Below are positions 7,920 to 18,033 of a DNA stretch of 46,369 nt, piece after piece. Under the pieces are notes generated by a model, which saw nothing but the letters and a program-made list of their open reading frames with translations, did not search any database and had not been told where the DNA came from. The stretch comes from Geobacillus icigianus (GTDB lineage Bacteria > Bacillota > Bacilli > Bacillales > Anoxybacillaceae): the NCBI RefSeq assembly GCF_000750005.1, contig NZ_JPYA01000163.1:1-46369 (forward strand), written 5' to 3'. A program made the translations under genes and the position numbers. The stretch's first letter is position 1. Every line of letters begins with the position of its first letter.

Positions 7920-9341
7920 TCACCTCGTGCTCAAAAATAATGCCTCTGCTTCGCTCAGCTCTTTCGCTTTCCAAAGGGCGGCCGCTTTCTTTACACATTC
8001 CTTGTACTCATGCTCCGGGTTGGAGTCGATGACGATGCCCGCCCCTGCCTGGACATGCGCCAATCCGTCTTTGACGACCATCGTGCGAATGGCGATGTTG
8101 AGCTCCATGTTGCCTTGAAAATCGATCCAACCGATCGAACCCGTATACAAGCCGCGGCGAACCGGCTCCAGCTCTTCAATAATTTCCATTGTTCGCACTT
8201 TGGGGGCGCCGGTGATCGTCCCGCCGGGGAACATGGCGCGAATGACGGAAAACGCATCGTGCTCCGGCGCCATCGTGCCGGATACGTGAGAAACGATATG
8301 CATCACATGAGAATACTTTTCGATAGTCATCCATTCGTCCACGCGAACCGTCCCGTAGGCACAGACGCGCCCAAGGTCGTTCCGTTCGAGATCAACGAGC
8401 ATGGCGTGCTCGGCCCGCTCTTTTTCACTCGCCAGCAACTTGCGGGCGATTTGTTCATCCTCTGCCGCTGTCCGACCGCGCGAACGGGTGCCGGCAATCG
8501 GGCGCGTCTCAAGGCGCCATCCCCGCTTGCGGACGAGCAACTCCGGCGAGCCGCTGACCACTTGAAACTCCGGGGTGTGCAAATACGCCATATAAGGGGA
8601 TGGATTTAGAGCCCGCAACTGTTTGTAGACGGCAAATGGGTGTGTCAACAGCGGCTGCGACTGGCGCACCGATAGGTTGACTTGAAACACGTCGCCCGCC
8701 GCAATATAGCGCTGCACGCGGCGAACCGCCTCCATAAACCGCTCTTTTGTCATTGACATAGATGGCGTCGCTCTCGAGGCGGCAAACGGCCAAACAGGGG
8801 ATTCCGTCCGGTCCTCGAGCCACATCCGCGCCTGCTCCTCAAGCCGCTGCTTGGCATCGTCTTCCTCCCCTTCATTCGCATAGACAAGCAAATGAAGCTG
8901 TTCCGTTTGGTGGTCATAAATCGCTACGTCATCAAAGAGAAAAAAATACAAAAACGGCAGTCGCAAATCATCTTGCGCGAGCACCGGGAGCCGTTCTAAA
9001 TAACGAACGGCATCATAGCTAACGAAACCGATCAGCCCGCCTTGGCAAGGCAGCGAGTCGCCTTCATCCGGCACGGCGAACGAGCGAAACCATTGCCGGA
9101 GCCCTTCAAGCGGCGAGCCGTCGAGCACCGTTTCACCCTCGCGCTGCTTGATGAAGAGCCGTTGCTCATCAGCGCGGATCACTCCGATCGGGTCAAGGCC
9201 GATCACGCTATACCTTCCCCCTTGACCGCTCTGAAGCAACACATGATGAGACCGGCCATAGGCCAGCCGCTCATACTGGCGGAACCAATCCCGCCCGCGA
9301 TAGTCGATCGTTCGTTTCAGTCGCCTGCGCCGCTGCTTCAT
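7920..9341 (-). CDS. pabB: Aminodeoxychorismate synthase component I
   Basis: This 473-residue chorismate-binding enzyme aminates chorismate at C4 using ammonia from PabA. The C-terminal half carries the family motifs GDVFQVNLS, SGSPELLVR, RPIAGTRSRG, LVDLERNDLGRV and the PGGTITGAPK loop. Linkage to pabA, pabC and folP argues for PabB over anthranilate synthase TrpE. The ATG at 9341 is chosen because AAGGAG lies 9 bases upstream; an upstream in-frame ATG would overlap the promoter. It is the first gene of the folate operon. Confidence 0.94.
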   Translation of the reverse strand: MKQRRRRLKRTIDYRGRDWFRQYERLAYGRSHHVLLQSGQGGRYSVIGLDPIGVIRADEQRLFIKQREGETVLDGSPLEGLRQWFRSFAVPDEGDSLPCQGGLIGFVSYDAVRYLERLPVLAQDDLRLPFLYFFLFDDVAIYDHQTEQLHLLVYANEGEEDDAKQRLEEQARMWLEDRTESPVWPFAASRATPSMSMTKERFMEAVRRVQRYIAAGDVFQVNLSVRQSQPLLTHPFAVYKQLRALNPSPYMAYLHTPEFQVVSGSPELLVRKRGWRLETRPIAGTRSRGRTAAEDEQIARKLLASEKERAEHAMLVDLERNDLGRVCAYGTVRVDEWMTIEKYSHVMHIVSHVSGTMAPEHDAFSVIRAMFPGGTITGAPKVRTMEIIEELEPVRRGLYTGSIGWIDFQGNMELNIAIRTMVVKDGLAHVQAGAGIVIDSNPEHEYKECVKKAAALWKAKELSEAEALFLSTR

Positions 9342-9377
9342 CCTTGTCAGCTCCTTATGGTGTCCATCGTTACTCTT

Positions 9378-9406
9378 ATTGTACAATGATTCGCTGTTCC
9401 GGTCAT
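9378..9406 (-). promoter_or_regulatory. Candidate sigma-A promoter of the folate operon
   Basis: On the minus strand ATGACC (9401-9406) and TACAAT (9378-9383) are 17 bases apart. The -35 box is weak and the -10 box good. Transcription would start about 30 bases before pabB. No folate riboswitch is visible in this short leader. Confidence 0.55.
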
Positions 9407-9414
9407 CCTCCCTA

Positions 9415-9443
9415 TAAAAAATTCGACAGGGTCGCCCCTGCCG
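9415..9443 (-). terminator. Rho-independent terminator after cysK
   Basis: The stem CGGCAGGG/CCCTGTCG (one G-U pair) is followed on the minus strand by ATTTTTT. It separates cysK from the folate operon. Confidence 0.85.
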
Positions 9444-9456
9444 AGAAATGCTAGTC

Positions 9457-10383
9457 TTATTCTTCGAACTGGTAAAGAGGAGTGCTCAAATAACGTTCGC
9501 CGTTGCTCGGGATGATGGCGAGCACTTTTTTCCCTTTGCCGAGCTCTTTCGCCACTTTCAATGCCGCATGAATCGCGGCGCCAGACGAAATGCCGCCGAG
9601 AATGCCTTCCTCGCGAGCCGCGCGGCGGGCCGCCGCAAACGCTTCTTCCGTAGTCACCGTGATCACTTCGTCGTAAATGCTTGTATCTAAAATATCCGGA
9701 ATAAACCCGGCTCCAATTCCTTGGATTTTATGCGGACCCGGTTTGCCGCCAGACAACACCGGCGAATCGGCCGGTTCAACGGCGTAAATTTTAATGTTCG
9801 GATACGCCTCGCGCAATACTTTTCCAGCACCTGTAATCGTTCCGCCCGTGCCGATGCCGGCGACAAACGCATCGAGCTGGTCGCCCATTTGCTCCACGAT
9901 CTCTTTGCCGGTCGTCAAGCGATGAATTTCCGGGTTCGCTTCGTTTTTAAATTGCTGCGGCATAAAGTAGCCGTGCTCGCGGACGAGCTCTTCCGCCTTG
10001 GCGATGGCGCCGCGCATCCCTTGTGCGCCCGGTGTGAGCACAAGCTCGGCCCCATACGCCCGCAGCAGGTTGCGGCGCTCCAAGCTCATCGTATCCGGCA
10101 TGACCAAGACCGCCTTATACCCTTTCGCCGCCGCGACCATCGCCAAACCGATCCCAGTGTTGCCGCTTGTCGGCTCAACGATCGTGTCGCCCGGCTTCAG
10201 CTTGCCTGCTTTTTCCGCCGCTTCAATCATCGCCAGCGCAATCCGGTCTTTGACGCTGCTGCCCGGGTTCATAAATTCCAGCTTCAAGTACACGTCCGCG
10301 CTGTCTTCATCGACGATGCGGTTCAATTTCACGGCCGGCGTATCGCCGATCAATTCGGTGATCGAGTTGACTGTGCGTGCCAC
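9457..10383 (-). CDS. cysK: Cysteine synthase A (O-acetylserine sulfhydrylase)
   Basis: This 308-residue PLP enzyme converts O-acetylserine and sulfide to cysteine. The PLP lysine is Lys45 in NPGSSVKDR. The substrate loop TSGNTG lies near residue 73 and the phosphate-binding [10 protein letters not shown] near 177-186. The start is a GTG at 10383 giving [16 protein letters not shown], preceded by AGGGGTGG; the upstream in-frame ATG overlaps the -35 box. In B. subtilis CysK also complexes with CymR to control sulfur genes. The gene is monocistronic between its own promoter and terminator. Confidence 0.96.
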   Translation of the reverse strand: MARTVNSITELIGDTPAVKLNRIVDEDSADVYLKLEFMNPGSSVKDRIALAMIEAAEKAGKLKPGDTIVEPTSGNTGIGLAMVAAAKGYKAVLVMPDTMSLERRNLLRAYGAELVLTPGAQGMRGAIAKAEELVREHGYFMPQQFKNEANPEIHRLTTGKEIVEQMGDQLDAFVAGIGTGGTITGAGKVLREAYPNIKIYAVEPADSPVLSGGKPGPHKIQGIGAGFIPDILDTSIYDEVITVTTEEAFAAARRAAREEGILGGISSGAAIHAALKVAKELGKGKKVLAIIPSNGERYLSTPLYQFEE

Positions 10384-10395
10384 GATTCCACCCCT

Positions 10396-10419
10396 AATCC
10401 CGATTAATTTTATCGAATT
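10396..10419 (-). promoter_or_regulatory. Possible CymR-type operator in the cysK leader
   Basis: On the minus strand an AT-rich partly symmetrical sequence, AATTCGATAAAATTAATCGG, lies between the -10 box and the GTG start. It resembles the ATTC-N-ATAAA-N-GGAAT style of CymR sites remembered from B. subtilis. The match is imperfect and the call is tentative. Confidence 0.3.
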
Positions 10420-10426
10420 TGTTTCC

Positions 10427-10455
10427 AATGTATCAGTTATTGGCGTAATTGTCAA
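10427..10455 (-). promoter_or_regulatory. Sigma-A promoter of cysK
   Basis: On the minus strand TTGACA (10450-10455) and TACATT (10427-10432) are exactly 17 bases apart, about 45 bases upstream of the start codon. Confidence 0.8.
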
Positions 10456-10469
10456 TCATTTTGATGTTT

Positions 10470-11354
10470 TCATCCTTTTTTGGCGAGTTGCTTGAGCTGC
10501 TCCAGTTCCTCTTTGGTAAAATGATACGCTTCGTTGCAAAAATGGCATGAAGCCTCGGCCTTGCCTTCTTTGTCAATGATGTCTTGGATTTCATCAGCCC
10601 CTAGGCTGATCAAGGCGTCCGCAATCCGCTCGCGCGAACAGCGGCAAGCGAAAGACACCGGCATCGTTTCAAGCACCCGCACGCCGCCGTCACCGAGCAG
10701 CTGTTCGAGCATCTGCTCCGGGCTGAGCCCGCTTTCAATCATGCGCGATACGGGCGGAATTTGTTTCAGCCGCTCTTCAATGCCGGTGATCGTACGCTCG
10801 TCCGTTCCGGGCATTAACTGGATGATAAAACCTCCCGCCGCCCGAATCGTATGATCGGAATTGACGAGCACACCTACGCCGACCGATGACGGAATTTGCT
10901 CGGACGAAGCAAAATAATACGTAAAATCATCGCCGAGCTCCCCGGAGACAAGCGGCACTTGTCCGGTGAAAAAGTCGCGCAGGCCTAAATCTTTCACGAC
11001 CGTCAACATCCCGTTTTTGCCAACCGCCCGCGCCACATCGAGCTTCCCATGCTCATTCAGTTCAAAATGGACATGCGGGTTTGTCACATAGCCACGCACT
11101 TCCCCTTTGGCGTTGCTGTCAACCAAAATGACGCCAATCGGGCCGCCGCCGTCAATTTTTATCGTCAACGTTTCCTCGCCTTTCAGCATCGCCCCCATCA
11201 TGACGCCGGCGGTCAACGCCCGGCCGAGGGCCGCTGAGGCGGTCGGCCACGTCTGGTGGCGGCGTTGCGCTTCGGCAACCGTCTCCGTTGTCCTTGCCGC
11301 ATACGCCCTCACTTGTCCATCATAAGCGAGCGCTTTCACTAAATAATCGTTCAT
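10470..11354 (-). CDS. hslO: Redox-regulated chaperone Hsp33
   Basis: This 294-residue cytoplasmic holdase is activated by oxidative unfolding. The N-terminal domain begins [18 protein letters not shown] and contains the long GGGPIG and [11 protein letters not shown] segments. The C-terminal zinc switch has four cysteines in CRCSRER and CHFCNEAY, the expected CXC and CXXC pair. The ATG at 11354 agrees with homologues; ATGs at 11360 and 11372 are in frame, the last overlapping the coaX stop. B. subtilis has the foldase gene yacD next; here only 86 bases separate hslO from cysK. Confidence 0.94.
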   Translation of the reverse strand: MNDYLVKALAYDGQVRAYAARTTETVAEAQRRHQTWPTASAALGRALTAGVMMGAMLKGEETLTIKIDGGGPIGVILVDSNAKGEVRGYVTNPHVHFELNEHGKLDVARAVGKNGMLTVVKDLGLRDFFTGQVPLVSGELGDDFTYYFASSEQIPSSVGVGVLVNSDHTIRAAGGFIIQLMPGTDERTITGIEERLKQIPPVSRMIESGLSPEQMLEQLLGDGGVRVLETMPVSFACRCSRERIADALISLGADEIQDIIDKEGKAEASCHFCNEAYHFTKEELEQLKQLAKKG

Positions 11355-11368
11355 CTCCATCAAGCCTT

Positions 11369-12145
11369 TCATCCTTTTTTCTCTATATTTTTCTCATACA
11401 ACAATTTCAGTCCTGTCAGCGTTAAAAACGGATCTACGACATCAATGACGTCCGACTCGCTGGCAATGAGCGGAGCGAGACCACCGGTCGCAATCACCTT
11501 GGGCGGAACTTTGCTTTTGGCTTTCATTCGGGAAACGATCCCTTCCACCTGCCCAACGTAACCGTACACGATGCCCGCCTGCATGGCGCTGACTGTATTT
11601 TTGCCAACGATATCGTCCGGACGGGCGATTTCAATACGCGGCAACTTCGCCGCCCGCGCAAACAGCGCTTCGGTTGAGATCATAATTCCCGGGGCAATGG
11701 CCCCTCCCATATATTGTTTATGTTCATTAATGTAACAATACGTCGTCGCCGTGCCAAAATCAACGATGATGAGCGGACTGCCGTACAGGTGGATGCCGGC
11801 GACCGCATTGACAATTCGGTCAGCTCCGACTTCGCGTGGGTTTTCGTATTTGATGTCAAGCCCGGTTTTAATGCCGGGACCAACAATCAGCGGCTTAATA
11901 TGAAAATATTTTACGCACATCCGCTCAAGAGCGAACATGATCGGCGGCACCACCGATGAGATGATGATGCCATGAATGTCGGAAAACTGAAGACCGACAT
12001 GGTTGAAAAGCGACTTGATCGTCATGCCGTACTCGTCTTCCGTCTTCGCCCGGTTTGTCTCAATGCGCCAATGGTGCCTCAGTTCATCGCCGTCGTAAAC
12101 TCCTAACACCGTGTTTGTATTGCCGACATCCAAGACAAAAATCAT
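11369..12145 (-). CDS. coaX: Type III pantothenate kinase
   Basis: This 258-residue enzyme of the ASKHA fold phosphorylates pantothenate, the first step of coenzyme A synthesis. It has the N-terminal phosphate loop [10 protein letters not shown], the VGADRIVNA motif with the catalytic aspartate and the [10 protein letters not shown] segment. The ATG at 12145 with GAGG upstream gives the same length as B. subtilis CoaX. The end overlaps the possible first ATG of hslO, so the two genes are likely one transcript. Confidence 0.96.
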   Translation of the reverse strand: MIFVLDVGNTNTVLGVYDGDELRHHWRIETNRAKTEDEYGMTIKSLFNHVGLQFSDIHGIIISSVVPPIMFALERMCVKYFHIKPLIVGPGIKTGLDIKYENPREVGADRIVNAVAGIHLYGSPLIIVDFGTATTYCYINEHKQYMGGAIAPGIMISTEALFARAAKLPRIEIARPDDIVGKNTVSAMQAGIVYGYVGQVEGIVSRMKAKSKVPPKVIATGGLAPLIASESDVIDVVDPFLTLTGLKLLYEKNIEKKG

Positions 12146-12205
12146 CGCTTCATTCCTCACTTTTCACAAATAAAATTCCCCTTTCTATCATATCATAATT
12201 GCCGC

Positions 12206-12229
12206 CAAAAAGCCGGCTCTCTTCCCGGC
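12206..12229 (-). terminator. Second hairpin with T tract between ftsH and coaX
   Basis: A 5-bp GC stem GCCGG/CCGGC is followed on the minus strand by CTTTTTG. It may back up the ftsH terminator. Its T tract lies just upstream of a TATGAT that could serve as the coaX -10 box. Confidence 0.5.
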
Positions 12230-12237
12230 GCAGCGGC

Positions 12238-12270
12238 AAAAAAAGGGATGCCTCCAAAACAGAGACATCC
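12238..12270 (-). terminator. Rho-independent terminator after ftsH
   Basis: The stem GGATGTCTC/GAGGCATCC with one mismatch is followed on the minus strand by a run of seven T bases. It begins 5 bases after the ftsH stop codon. Confidence 0.88.
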
Positions 12271-12274
12271 TCTC

Positions 12275-14161
<1,887 letters not shown>

Positions 14162-14202
14162 TGCTTGCCTCCTCCCATATGAAACACACTATACTCAATA
14201 CT

Positions 14203-14231
14203 ATCATAGAAATTTGCTTAAATACAAACAA
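14203..14231 (-). promoter_or_regulatory. Sigma-A promoter of ftsH
   Basis: On the minus strand TTGTTT (14226-14231) and TATGAT (14203-14208) are 17 bases apart in the hpt-ftsH spacer. Confidence 0.65.
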
Positions 14232-14255
14232 TTCGGCCGGCGCGCAACAACGGTT

Positions 14256-14801
14256 CTACTTCTGGTACACTTCCGGCTTCAAGACGCCGATAAACGGGAG
14301 GTTGCGGTATTTTTCCGCGTAATCGAGCCCATAGCCGACGACGAATTCATCCGGGACGGTAAATCCGGTGTAATCGGCTTGAATGTTCGCCTTCCGCCCA
14401 GACGGCTTGTCAAGAAGGGTGACGATTTTGATCGAATTCGCCTTTCGGTAGCGGAACAAATCGACGAGATAGCTGAGCGTCAGCCCGCTGTCAATAATGT
14501 CTTCAATGATCAAAATGTCGCGTCCTTCCACTGACGTGTTCAAGTCTTTGACGATTTTCACTTCGCCGGATGAAACCGTCGCATGGCCGTAACTTGACAC
14601 ATCCATAAAATCCATTTCCAAATATGTATCGATATGCTTAAGCAAATCGGCCATAAATGGCATCGCTCCTTTGAGGACGCCGACCGCGAGCGGAAAACGG
14701 CCTTCATATTCTTCGGTCAACAGACGGCCAAGTTCCTTGACTTTTGCCTGAATTTCCTCTTCCGTAATCAGCACTTTTTGGATATCGTCTTTCATCCCCA
14801 T
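14256..14801 (-). CDS. hpt: Hypoxanthine-guanine phosphoribosyltransferase
   Basis: This 181-residue purine-salvage enzyme makes IMP and GMP from the bases and PRPP. The PRPP-binding motif [13 protein letters not shown] lies near residues 98-110. The flexible-loop MDVSSYG, the [11 protein letters not shown] segment and [18 protein letters not shown] at the base-binding end are all present. AGGAGG precedes the ATG at 14801, and tilS ends only 11 bases before. In B. subtilis HprT and TilS form a regulatory complex acting on ftsH transcription. Confidence 0.96.
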   Translation of the reverse strand: MGMKDDIQKVLITEEEIQAKVKELGRLLTEEYEGRFPLAVGVLKGAMPFMADLLKHIDTYLEMDFMDVSSYGHATVSSGEVKIVKDLNTSVEGRDILIIEDIIDSGLTLSYLVDLFRYRKANSIKIVTLLDKPSGRKANIQADYTGFTVPDEFVVGYGLDYAEKYRNLPFIGVLKPEVYQK

Positions 14802-14812
14802 CTTTTTTCCTC

Positions 14813-16207
14813 CTAGCTGTTCATCGCCTGATAGTGCAACAAAATATATGGGCCTTTCCCTTGGTTTTTCGCTTCAAAAGCCGACTTTTTCAGGCCGGGC
14901 ACCCAAAGGACGCGGCCGTCGGCATCTTCCACCACCGGCCAGCAATCCCTCTCCATCCGCGGAACTTTCGCTTCAATGAAAATTTCCTTCAGCTTTTTCG
15001 TCCCTCCCGTTCCTTTCAGCACCATGCGGTCACCGTGACGGCGCGTCCGCACGTAAAGCGGCAACGCGATGGAAGCGGGATCGATGATGAACACGTCTTT
15101 GCCCGCCTGCTTTCCCGGATAGTGTTCCCAAAATTCACTGACAATTGCGCGCCCGTTTGGGAGAGGCAATCGCGCCGGAACGGGCAGCTCGAACCGATAC
15201 CCTTTTCCGCACGGTTTTTGGCCGAAGGTGAACAAGCAGCGGTCATACGAACGAACCGCTTGCAGCCCTTGCGGCAAATCAAGCGTCCCGGAAGGTTGGC
15301 CGCTTTCACAAAGCATCAGTATATGATGGATATGTACAGATGTCAACGCTGGCGGAACGCCGCCATAAAGACGGAGTAGCAGCTCTTGCAGCGCCCGGCG
15401 TTGCAGCGGTCGGGGCAGCGCCAAAAACGGGCCGATGCGAAGCACGACATCGCCAAGCTCGTTTTCCATTACTTTATTCAGCGCCTCTGACGCCAATTCC
15501 TCTAAAAACCGTTCATCTTCCGCCATCATTTCGCTATATTGCTGAAAGCGTTCGTGCAGGCGCGGATTTTCCTGCCGCAGCAGCGGGATAATATGATGAC
15601 GGAACCGATTGCGCGTATAGTCGTCCTTTTCATTGCTCGGATCGCGCCGCGGGGCCAATCCTTCTTTGGCGCAATAGTCTTCGATTTCGGCGCGGCTGAC
15701 GGCCAAAAGCGGGCGGATGAGATCGCCTCCTTGAAACGGCCGCTTCACCGGTATGCCGGCGTACCCTTTGCTCGTGCTGCCGCGGACGAGCCGCATCAAA
15801 ATCGTTTCGACTTGATCATCGCCATGATGGCCTAACGCGAGGTACTGAGCCTGATGTTTTTCCATCAATTTGGCGAAAAAATCGTAACGGCAGCGGCGCG
15901 CCGCTTCTTGGGCGCCCATGCCCATGCGCCGCTGAAACGCTCGAACATCGATTTGCGCCGCCTCACATACAATACGATGCTGGGCACAAAAATGTTTCAC
16001 AAACTCCATGTCTTCTTCTGATTCCCGACCGCGAAACATATGATCGACATGGGCAGCGACAAGCCGCAGCTTCCGCTCGCCGCGAAGCGAAAGCAAAACA
16101 TGCAGCAACGCGAGCGAATCAGGCCCCCCGGAGACGCCGACAATGACCGTCGTTCCTTCGGCAAGCAGCCGATGCTTGTCGATAAACGCACGCACTTTCT
16201 CGATCAT
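14813..16207 (-). CDS. tilS: tRNA(Ile)-lysidine synthase
   Basis: This 464-residue ATP-dependent enzyme converts C34 of tRNA-Ile(CAU) to lysidine, so that AUA is read as isoleucine. The PP-loop ATPase motif [14 protein letters not shown] lies near residues 24-37. It is followed by [23 protein letters not shown] and [15 protein letters not shown]. The C-terminal substrate-binding domain includes [18 protein letters not shown]. The ATG at 16207 has GAAGGG upstream. Length and order yabT-tilS-hpt-ftsH match B. subtilis. Confidence 0.96.
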   Translation of the reverse strand: MIEKVRAFIDKHRLLAEGTTVIVGVSGGPDSLALLHVLLSLRGERKLRLVAAHVDHMFRGRESEEDMEFVKHFCAQHRIVCEAAQIDVRAFQRRMGMGAQEAARRCRYDFFAKLMEKHQAQYLALGHHGDDQVETILMRLVRGSTSKGYAGIPVKRPFQGGDLIRPLLAVSRAEIEDYCAKEGLAPRRDPSNEKDDYTRNRFRHHIIPLLRQENPRLHERFQQYSEMMAEDERFLEELASEALNKVMENELGDVVLRIGPFLALPRPLQRRALQELLLRLYGGVPPALTSVHIHHILMLCESGQPSGTLDLPQGLQAVRSYDRCLFTFGQKPCGKGYRFELPVPARLPLPNGRAIVSEFWEHYPGKQAGKDVFIIDPASIALPLYVRTRRHGDRMVLKGTGGTKKLKEIFIEAKVPRMERDCWPVVEDADGRVLWVPGLKKSAFEAKNQGKGPYILLHYQAMNS

Positions 16208-16238
16208 CGATAAAACCCTTCTTCACCCTTTTAGCTTC

Positions 16239-16267
16239 ATCGTAACACGTTCATCTTATTTTCTCAA
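16239..16267 (-). promoter_or_regulatory. Candidate sigma-A promoter of tilS
   Basis: On the minus strand TTGAGA (16262-16267) and TACGAT (16239-16244) are 17 bases apart, between yabT and tilS. Confidence 0.6.
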
Positions 16268-16286
16268 AACTTCCGTTTGCTGATCG

Positions 16287-17264
16287 TTACATCGACAGCT
16301 GCCGATAAATATAAAAGCCATAGAGGCCAAGCAATAAGGCGGCAATCAGGACGGTCTCCACTACCCCTCTCGCTTTGCGGCGCCTATTCGTTCGCCGGCT
16401 AGGTCGGCGGCTCGGCGCTGTCTGGCGACGAACGTTGTGGGTGGTTGGCCGATGCGCGGAAGCGGCCAATAAGTCGCGGCGCATCTCGGCCGCCTTTGCA
16501 TATCGACCGTCAAGCGCCTTTTGCAGCACTTCTTTATAGCGTGAAAGAAAACGGTCCGCTTCAATGAGGGCAACAAGCTGCGCCCGTCCGTTCCCCTTTT
16601 TTTCTATCGGACCTAGGGAACAAGAAACGATCATCACCATGGCGGCGGCAAACAAGTCGTACGATGGTTCGGCTTTGCGCGATCCAAGCCCCCAGTAGCC
16701 GCGGTCGTACAACTCGGTGAACTCTTTGACCGCCCTGCCCTGCAGCGTCGTTCCTCCTACGTCCAACAGCCGAACCGAAGGCGGAGGGCCAGTGACCATT
16801 ACATTGTCCGGCTTTAAATCGCCGAACACCCAGCCTTCTTCATGCAGCCGCTCGAGCACCGACAACAGCTGCACGAGCAGCACGGGCGCCCACTCTTTTC
16901 CGTGGCGGCGGACAAAAACCGCGAACGGCTCTCCTTCAATATACTCCATGACGTAAAACGGAATCGTGCCTCGGGCGAATGGGCTCGGCCAGTCATCGGC
17001 TTCCAGCAAAGAAGGCCCGAGGGCGGCTCCCTGGACCTTGGAAAAGCGGCGCAATATATTCATTTCCGACGCCAATGACGCGTAATCATCGCTCAATTTG
17101 ACAGCGACCCGATTCCGCCCGTTCTCCGCCAAATAGACGACGCCGTTGGCCCCGCTGCCAAGCCGCCGCAGCAGCCGATACGAATGGCCGTGCCATTTGC
17201 CGGTGATGATCGTACCCGGCGGCAAGCTACAAAGATGACTCTTCCACGTATGGCTCATCGCCAT
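16287..17264 (-). CDS. yabT: Membrane-anchored serine/threonine protein kinase YabT
   Basis: This 325-residue Hanks-type kinase has a glycine loop RLGSGANGVVYLAE near residues 34-47, a catalytic lysine in VAVKLSDD, a catalytic loop FGDLKPDNVMV where HRD is FGD, and LDVGG where most kinases have DFG. A basic linker is followed by one C-terminal membrane segment (about residues 301-322) and no extracellular sensor. In B. subtilis YabT acts in spore development and responds to DNA binding; the basic linker fits that. The start overlaps yabS by 38 bases. Confidence 0.93.
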   Translation of the reverse strand: MAMSHTWKSHLCSLPPGTIITGKWHGHSYRLLRRLGSGANGVVYLAENGRNRVAVKLSDDYASLASEMNILRRFSKVQGAALGPSLLEADDWPSPFARGTIPFYVMEYIEGEPFAVFVRRHGKEWAPVLLVQLLSVLERLHEEGWVFGDLKPDNVMVTGPPPSVRLLDVGGTTLQGRAVKEFTELYDRGYWGLGSRKAEPSYDLFAAAMVMIVSCSLGPIEKKGNGRAQLVALIEADRFLSRYKEVLQKALDGRYAKAAEMRRDLLAASAHRPTTHNVRRQTAPSRRPSRRTNRRRKARGVVETVLIAALLLGLYGFYIYRQLSM

Positions 17265-17967
17265 GGCCGATCCAGCTCCTTAGCGACCGTTTTCGCTCAA
17301 AATAGGCGATCGCTTCGCGCAGCGCCGGCCCGGTCGGCGTCAGTCCGCCCGATGCCAGCTTCGGAAAAATCGCCGATAACTCCTCCATTCTCGGCGTCCA
17401 GTCGACCAGTTTTTCCACATGCGATCGTTTTCCCGGGAAAATCAAGACCGAAAACCGATTGGCGCCCATGCGCGCGTTTAAACTGAGCGACAAATCGACG
17501 AGCGCCTCCTTGACGGTCGGCAGTTTCGTTTTCATGCTTCCGCTTGTGTCGATTAAAATCAGCACCTCAAGCGCGACCGTTTCCCCGAGCTCATCGACGA
17601 CTTCCATCACTTGGCCGCGCTTGTCCGGCGGCAAATCCTCGAGCGAAGCGTTCGAGCCTAAAATTTGTTTCAGCTCGCGATTGACGAGCCCTTGCAGCGT
17701 CTGGGTCATCGCTTGGCGCGTCACCATTTGCACCGTCTGCGACAGCTGCTTCGCATATACAATTTGACTCATCCCGCCGCCGGCGGCCGCGATCGCCTCG
17801 ATTTCCCGGCGGCCGTTTTCATCGATGGTATCTTGATCCAACACGCCAATCACGTTCACGGTAATCCCTTGCTCGCGGGCGAGCGCCGCCATGGCGGCCG
17901 GGTCCTCGCCATGATTGGAACAACCATCGGTAATGAGCAAAATTTGCCGCAATGTTCCTGTTCGCAC
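17227..17967 (-). CDS. yabS: von Willebrand A-domain protein YabS
   Basis: This 246-residue protein begins RQILLITDGCSNHGEDPAAM and has a metal-ion-dependent adhesion site DTSGSMK near residue 140, followed by a TPTGPALREA segment, so a vWA fold is clear. No signal peptide or membrane helix is seen, so it is likely cytoplasmic. The biochemical function is unknown. The start is GTG at 17967 behind a very strong GGAGGGGG. It sits between spoIIE and the kinase yabT, overlapping yabT, which suggests translational coupling and a related role in sporulation. Confidence 0.9.
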   Translation of the reverse strand: MRTGTLRQILLITDGCSNHGEDPAAMAALAREQGITVNVIGVLDQDTIDENGRREIEAIAAAGGGMSQIVYAKQLSQTVQMVTRQAMTQTLQGLVNRELKQILGSNASLEDLPPDKRGQVMEVVDELGETVALEVLILIDTSGSMKTKLPTVKEALVDLSLSLNARMGANRFSVLIFPGKRSHVEKLVDWTPRMEELSAIFPKLASGGLTPTGPALREAIAYFERKRSLRSWIGHGDEPYVEESSL

Positions 17968-18033
17968 GTTCGTTCCCCCTCCTTGACGAATGTATTACCA
18001 TCATCGCCGCGGGGAACGGTTTTTATACCCCGA

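Noticed and set aside
9342..9456. Folate riboswitch ahead of the pab-fol operon
   Set aside because: Only about 110 bases lie between the cysK stop and pabB, filled by a terminator and promoter; there is no room for the aptamer.
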